Assembly: GCA_020740775.1 (NCBI GenBank)
Contig: JAHEWK010000003.1
Location: 3,162,001-3,226,000, forward strand
Reading direction: 5' to 3'
DNA: 64,000 nt
Source: Ilyonectria destructans
Lineage: Eukaryota > Ascomycota > Sordariomycetes > Hypocreales > Nectriaceae
The position numbers and the translations under genes are program-made. Positions 58,758 through 64,000 of the stretch are shown here, piece after piece. A model generated the notes under the pieces. The model saw only the letters and a program-made list of their open reading frames with translations. It had not been told where the DNA came from and made no database searches. How positions within the stretch are numbered: position 1 is the first letter of the stretch; each line of letters begins with the position of its first letter.

Positions 58758-60134
58758 ATGCCACATCATTTCACCCTTCCCATCCGCTCCCATCCCCGGG
58801 CCGTCCCCTCTAATCATGACTCCCACAACAGCCAGATCACTTTTAACGCCGAGCCCACTCCGGCGTGCGCTCTGAAGCGTGCTCCCATCCGCTCTCGCCG
58901 ACGGTCCGACCCCCGTGGAAGGATCGTTACTCGACATCGTCTCAGTCAGGAGAACTCCAGGCCAGAAACAACCAAGGATGATGATGCCGCCTCAGCAGCG
59001 TTTTCAAACTTCGATCCCGCCGACTCGAATACTTGGACCACAAACCCACCCCCATTTCTTCAAAATGGCGCCATGTTCCCTTCGTCGCCCTACGAACACA
59101 CCCAGGATGAGCAGGCCGTCTAGGCAAAGCCTGATGATTTTGGGTCACTACTCAACACGCCGTCCCAATCACCACCTGTGGAACTGCTCGCTGAACATGC
59201 CAATCTCCTCAAGCTGGTTGGCGAAAACCTCAGGTTAGGTTCATCAGAGTCTCCATCCCCTGAACCTCAGATCACTCGGGTACGAAGCACCTCCTCGTCG
59301 TACCCTTCCAAGGGCATTCGATCAACTCAATCGCCTGTGTCTGAACTGCCTCTTCACACCCTGAGTCTCTCAAATCTTTCGCAGTTCGGCCATTCCAACC
59401 GCCGCTTATCCCAGCTCCATTCGAGCTCAACATCGTCTAAGCAACGGTCTGTTAGTACTTCGGGTAGCACACAAGAGGCCATCGCGGAAGCTGCGGCCGT
59501 CATTACACAGTGGCAAGGAGAGCGCGAGCGCATCGTGTCGTACGGTCGCTATAAACTCAATTCAAGTGCGGAAATACTGCCCGAAGACTCAACATCCCAA
59601 CAAGTAAGGTTGGGGAGCGAAGAAAGCTCTACTAGATCCTCGGCCGAGTCCAAGCCCCCGCGCTATAGTGAGGTGATGGCGATCAAGAACCAATACGACG
59701 GGGTAGGCGATGCTCCTCACCCTGAGAGCCCGCTTCCTTCGGCATATCAACGCATGGGGCCTCAAGGAACAAAGCGCAAGGCCTCCCAATTTTCTCTTCG
59801 CAGTCTTTCGAAGCCTTTTGCAAAGCGACCACGCCTCGAGATCAAGAGATTGGCCAGTAACGCGTATCGGGGCAGCACCCGTCAATTCAGCCGTGCCCGC
59901 GAATCAATGAGGCGCCAGCACGAGGAGGAGACGAAGCAATATGCTGCGTGGAAGGCCTTGCGGCGCCGAAACAAGCCCGGAGATGCAATCAAGGGAAAGA
60001 TTGAGAAGGGGTTTGGGAGTTTCTCGATTGAGCGGAGTCGCTATGGACATAAGATGTGGTGGAAGGAAGGCGTCGAGAAGTATCATGCACCAGAGTGGAT
60101 GCGATTTGGATCGTCTTTCAAGATGCAAAAATGA
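58758..60134 (+). pseudogene. Uncharacterised Ser-rich basic protein gene with in-frame amber stop
   Basis: From the ATG at 58758 the frame runs 121 codons, hits a TAG at 59121-59123 and then stays open for another 336 codons to the TGA at 60132-60134. The downstream part is clearly protein-like: Ser-rich (to about residue 260), then a basic, nuclear-type stretch (PFAKRPRLEIKR), a charged helix (RARESMRRQHEEETKQYAAW) and a distinctive end, GHKMWWKEGVEKYHAPEWM. I do not recognise the family. The stop could be a CAG-to-TAG change. Upstream of the TAG two overlapping frames both look partly coding, so the 5' end is uncertain, and a frameshift cannot be excluded. Alternatives: a shorter gene starting at 59178, stop read-through, or a sequence error. 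Confidence 0.5.
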
Positions 60135-60305
60135 AGGAGATAATGTGAGAAGGGGGTGTACGTTAATTATAATAGTCATTAAAGGGTATCAGCAGGATAC
60201 AAATAGCAGACGCACTTGAATAGGCTCGGTTCATCCAGTATCCAATTAGCCGCTGTATATCCAACATACCAATGCCGAGCCAGGTCTACATTACACACAA
60301 TCATC

Positions 60306-62124
60306 TTACAACATATAACGGAAAGTCGCGCCTGGTGTTTGTTTTCGTTTCCCGGGGCCAACTAGGCCCTCCTCCTCAACAGTACTTCCATCAGCCAGTC
60401 TCTCGGACTCCGTTCTGTCTAGCTTGCGGTTCAAATACTTGAGATACAGACGCAGAGCAAAAGCTAAAAAGGCGACGCCCAGCATGGCAAAGGCGCAGGT
60501 TGACATGCCCGGAGTGTAGTAGGGTGCGTCACGGTCAGGATATAGACGGGTGCCGATGAGAGGACCACACTGGCCAACAAGTTGAAGGAGGGCAAAGCCA
60601 CCGCCCTGGCGACTCTCGCTGGATTGGTTGTTGATGCTCCAGGTGATGATGAGGGTGACGACGTTGAAGAAACCGATGGCCGCAGGATAGACAGCGATGT
60701 AACGGACGAAGCTAGGGAGGTCCAGGGGCTTGGCGAGGGCGAGGAGGCCATAGCCGCTTGCGGAAGCGAGGGCATGGAAGATCAAGGGGACCGTACGGGC
60801 GCGAAGACGGTCGGACATGTGGGAGGTGAAGAGGACGATAAAGAAAGCAGCGAGGTAGGGTGGCGCGCTGAGAGCCTGGGAGGTGAGGGTATCGTGACCC
60901 ATCTCGGTGAGAATCTTGGGGAGGAAGACAGGGAGCGACGAGTATGCCATGTTGGTGAGGAAGAACATGGCGGCCGTGATCCAGGCGATGGGGTCGGCGA
61001 ACACGGCGGCGACGTCCCGCGCCTTGAGGCCGGATGAGGGCTTCGACTTGGCCGTGGTGGTCTTTTCATTACGGAGGCGGAGGCGGGCAACCTTCTTCTC
61101 TCGCTTAGTAAGGTACGATGCCGTCTGCGGAGAGTCGGGGATGATGTGCCACGCAAAGACGGAGGCGAGCACGGAGGGGAAGCCCTCGACGATGAAGAGG
61201 AGCCGCCAGGGCGCGATGGGACTGAGCTGGGCGAACCTGACAATAACCCAGGCAAGCGTGGACGCAAAGCTTGTAGCGAGAGGGGCCGCTATAGAAAGGT
61301 TCCAGGTGAGCCATGTGATTCCAGCGTAGAGGTATGTAAGGAGGTGTACGTACCGGATATGAAGATGGCAGTGCGGAAGGCCAGCTCCTCCCGCTTGAAG
61401 AAGAAGCTCAGATAGAACGGAATGCCCGTGAAGCCCGCCTCGCCAATGCCGAGGACCACACGCAGGGCAATCAGGACGGGGTATGACGTGGCAATGGCCT
61501 GGAGCGAGGCCGTCAAGCCCCACGTCAGCACCACCATGGACACGAAAATGTGCGCGGGGATGACCTTCCACAGGAGGGACATCCACTCGAAAGCAATGTA
61601 CGAGATGTAGAAGGCCGTGAGCGACCAGTCGTACCAATCATCGCGCGGCGGGGAGGTCTGGAGGTCTTCGTCCATGCCTGCGATGCGAGCATTGCCGATG
61701 TCTACGAGGGGAATTGGGATCAGCGTTCTGGTTCGGCATGGGATGTTCGGGGAGGGATGGACATACTGGACCGGTCGACGAAGCTCAACAGGAACAGCAG
61801 CGCCACGAAGAGCACCAGCTTGCGGTCGAACTTGCCACGCACGGCGCGGTCTTCGTCGGGAGTATACAGCTGGAAGCTCGCGATGGAGCTCCCGCTGGGG
61901 CGGCGGTCGACTAATGGCTGGAGGTGGTTGTGGTCATCGACATCCCAAATGGCACTTGGCCCGCCGCCGATGCGGTCCCGGTCGCGGTCCCGGTCGCGCA
62001 GCTCGTACGTCTCGCTGCCGCCAACGGCCGACCGGAGATCCTCATCGTCGCTGTCGCTGAGGTTGAACTCGGCCGTGGTCTGGGCGAACGACTCGGCGGC
62101 GTCCGGGTGCGCGGGGTGGGTCAT
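60306..62124 (-). CDS. MFS permease, Dal5-type anion:cation symporter family
   Basis: Three exons: 61767-62124, 61354-61701, 60306-61288; 562 aa. Introns are 65 nt each, with GTATGT and GTACGT donors, and splicing gives FVDRSNIGNARIAGMDEDL and IFISAAPLATSFAS, both typical junctions. The N-terminal 100 residues are hydrophilic and acidic, with an Arg-Asp repeat (RDRDRDRDR) encoded by a CCGGTCG-type DNA repeat at 61974-62000. Twelve helices follow; the DRSNIGNA motif at the end of helix 1 and RxxLGIGEAGF in helix 4-5 are typical of fungal carboxylate/allantoate/vitamin symporters. It imports an organic anion with protons; the substrate cannot be told. The direct N-terminus start is the first in-frame ATG. 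Confidence 0.9.
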
Positions 62125-62850
62125 CTGGAGCTACCAGGGACCGGTTTTCGGGGGGGAGGAACACGGAGTCGGAGGATGGAAAGGGGGCGCAGCGGGAGGA
62201 GAGCAATGCTGCGGAGGGTCGGCGGCAGAAAAGACCGGTGCGCCGGGGAGGGACGAGGCGTCTATTGCAGGTGAGCGAGCAGAGAATTCATCCTCGCTAC
62301 CTAGGTAGGGAGGTAGTTGCGTAGACAGAACGACGTTGCACTGCTGGGCCCATTGGAGAGGTGTCTGGCTTACACGTGACGCGAGGCCCGACGTCATCGG
62401 AACCTCTTTTACGCGGGTTTCAGCTTTGGCTCCATCCGACCCAGAGTATCGGGATTGGGATGTTTGGTTGCGTGATGTGTGATGTGCAACTGGGGTTCAA
62501 TCGAGAAGTTTCTGTTTCACATGGGTTAACTAAGTATTATTGAATTGGCCAATTAAATATTCTAGAAAATGTACGGCTTGAATCCCAAGCATGAAAAGAT
62601 GCTGATCCCTGGCCTCTGTTGCATCCGGGCCAACAACACCAATTATCGCAATCCCCCTCGCTGAGTCCCCCAGGGTCAACATTACAGATTTGCACCAACA
62701 ATTACCACTCTTCCAAACAGTCTCGCTCTTTCGGTTCATAAATCAAACGTCGTCGCTTCTCCAGTAAAGACGAAGAATGCCCCAATTTACAGGCACGCTT
62801 TTTCGCTGTCCAAGACTCCCAATGACACAGACTCCCCACCCCCGGCGTAC
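62125..62850. other. Intergenic
   Basis: Upstream of the Dal5-type permease and downstream of the FlbE-like gene. Partly AT-rich at 62530-62570. No gene supported. Confidence 0.5.
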
Positions 62851-63777
62851 TCACCGCGTGGCACTCTCCTTCTTCCCGAACAACCTCCTCAGCCCCTCCG
62901 CCATGGACTTCTTATTCTTCAGCGGCGGCCTCGCAGGCTGCTTTTGGCCTCCTGGTTCGGCTGGGGGGGTTGGGAGGGGCGGGTGTGAACTGAGCGGCGA
63001 TGGACGCAGCGGGAGGCTGCTGCTGCTCGACGGCCCAGGACTCGTCCGTGGCCGTTGTTGCTGAACTGGCTTTAGGGGTGGTGGTTTCAAGGGTGGTGGT
63101 TTCGAGGGCCGTGGTTTCAACCCTTGAGGGATGCCTTGTGACATGTCGTCGTCGTCGACCACAGACTCCTCCTCACTCTCGTCGTCGTCCTTGAGGTTTG
63201 CCTCATCGTCACTATCCGCAGGCACCTCCCTCAATTCATCTCCACAGACGACGACATACCATCGTATGTCCTCGCCCTTCTGCAACTCGTCTCTCAACCT
63301 GCCAAACCACTCGTCCTGCTTCCGCATGCGGTACTTGGCCATCTCATCGACCACATTGGCGCTGAGGTCGATGCGGACGACGTAGTCGGCGACATAGGCG
63401 TACGGGCGGCTCGGCAACCTGGTGTCCTCCGGGTCAAACTCCTCCAGCAGCTTCACGGCGGACCAGGAGTGCATGAGCACGGCGTCGTTGGCCTCAGCGA
63501 CGCGCGACGGCGGCACGGTGAAGTCATCGTCGCGATGCAGGGGCTCTCCCTCCGAGGCCGTGGCGGGCCGAGGCTTCTTGGGAGCACATGGCGATGGCGG
63601 CGCAGGCGGTGGCTCCGGCAGGAAGTCGAAGCTGGCGTGAAGCTGGGAAAGGATGGCCGACGACGTAGCCGGCCCGATGACCCAATTCGAGGCGGCGTCG
63701 TCGAGGTCGTTAAGGACGACAAAGACGCGGATGTCGCGCCGGTGCCATCGGAAGCCGTGGCACAGATACGTCGGCAT
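62851..63777 (-). CDS. FlbE-like developmental regulator with Pro-rich tail
   Basis: Single exon, 308 aa from ATG 63775-63777. The conserved start MPTYLCHGFRWHRRDIRVFVVLNDLDDAA followed by a long spacer and a second block (EFDPEDT, YAYVADYVVRIDLS, RWYVVVCGDELRE) matches my recollection of the Aspergillus fluffy protein FlbE, which promotes conidiation upstream of brlA, works with FlbD and localises at the hyphal tip. The rest, residues about 195-290, is an acidic stretch then many Pro/Ser/Lys units (SKPPPLKPPPLKP) and a basic end (KSMAEGLRRLFGKKES). The tail is longer than in Aspergillus. Family call is from memory of short conserved blocks and should be checked by homology; the conserved HGFRWHRR and VVxxGD blocks are clear. 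Confidence 0.65.
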   Translation of the reverse strand: MPTYLCHGFRWHRRDIRVFVVLNDLDDAASNWVIGPATSSAILSQLHASFDFLPEPPPAPPSPCAPKKPRPATASEGEPLHRDDDFTVPPSRVAEANDAVLMHSWSAVKLLEEFDPEDTRLPSRPYAYVADYVVRIDLSANVVDEMAKYRMRKQDEWFGRLRDELQKGEDIRWYVVVCGDELREVPADSDDEANLKDDDESEEESVVDDDDMSQGIPQGLKPRPSKPPPLKPPPLKPVQQQRPRTSPGPSSSSSLPLRPSPLSSHPPLPTPPAEPGGQKQPARPPLKNKKSMAEGLRRLFGKKESATR

Positions 63778-64000
63778 TGTCGAAGCCAAGCGTGGTGGCG
63801 CGATACGATAGCGATAGCGCCTTCAATTGATTGCCGGCGTCATCCAGCAGCCAGTCGCGATCTCTGCGTCACAGTGTGCCTCCTCGCAGTGGCCTCTTCC
63901 TCGCAGTCTCCTGGTCTTCTCCTGGTCTTCCGTCACACGAGAATCCCCTTGGTTGACGTCGCAGCCTCGACGGGCGGAGCCGCGCTGACGAGCTGGTCCC
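63778..64000. other. Upstream region of the FlbE-like gene, window end
   Basis: Contains CCTGGTCTTC-type direct repeats near 63910-63931. Nothing else seen; the sequence ends here. Confidence 0.5.

Overview
The window is nuclear DNA of a filamentous ascomycete (Pezizomycotina, most likely a Sordariomycete; the species cannot be named from sequence alone). The evidence is short introns of 47-212 nt with GTRNGT donors and CTAAC branch sites, compact housekeeping genes, several filamentous-fungus families (KUP/HAK potassium transporter, BED-like plus Zn2Cys6 regulator, bZIP-DUF3425, FlbE-like protein), and a nuclear tRNA gene with an intron after position 37. No bacterial operons, CRISPR arrays or intact transposons were seen. 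Gene models below were built by hand: reading frame, splice sites and phase were checked for every multi-exon gene.

Layout. 1-9.6 kb: end of an MFS drug exporter (+), a possible tiny Cys-rich ORF, a KUP/HAK potassium transporter (-), a decayed Myb/SANT-like gene (-), and a transglutaminase-like proline-rich protein (-). 9.6-12.4 kb: gene-free. 12.4-24.6 kb: F-box protein (+), NAD-isocitrate dehydrogenase regulatory/catalytic partner subunit (-), divergent exocyst Sec5 (+), dual zinc-finger transcription factor (-). 25.2-26.0 kb: a broken methyltransferase gene with three Trp-to-amber changes. 26.8-39.2 kb: DUF300/TMEM184-type membrane protein (-) divergent from the giant bridge-like lipid-transfer protein Csf1 (+, 3212 aa in essentially one exon). 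41.2-50.0 kb: elongation factor 2 (+), an Rmn1/RBM26-type RNA-binding protein (+), methylenetetrahydrofolate reductase (-). 50-64 kb: gene-poor and accessory: bZIP-DUF3425 factor (-), Ser/Thr-rich tail-anchored or GPI-type protein (-), a small secreted Cys-rich protein (+), tRNA-Ile(AAU), an uncharacterised gene interrupted by an in-frame amber (+), a Dal5-type MFS permease (-), and an FlbE-like regulator (-).

The genes do not form one pathway. Most are single-copy housekeeping functions (translation, mitochondrial TCA cycle, one-carbon metabolism, exocytosis, lipid transfer, nuclear RNA surveillance, K+ uptake), separated by 0.5-2.8 kb spacers. The notable signals are three decayed loci whose stops fit C-to-T change in a CpA context (compatible with repeat-induced point mutation, but not proof of it), tiny terminal exons in EF2, stop-free 3n introns, and an effector-like secreted protein. 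I did not find a clearly new multi-gene system.
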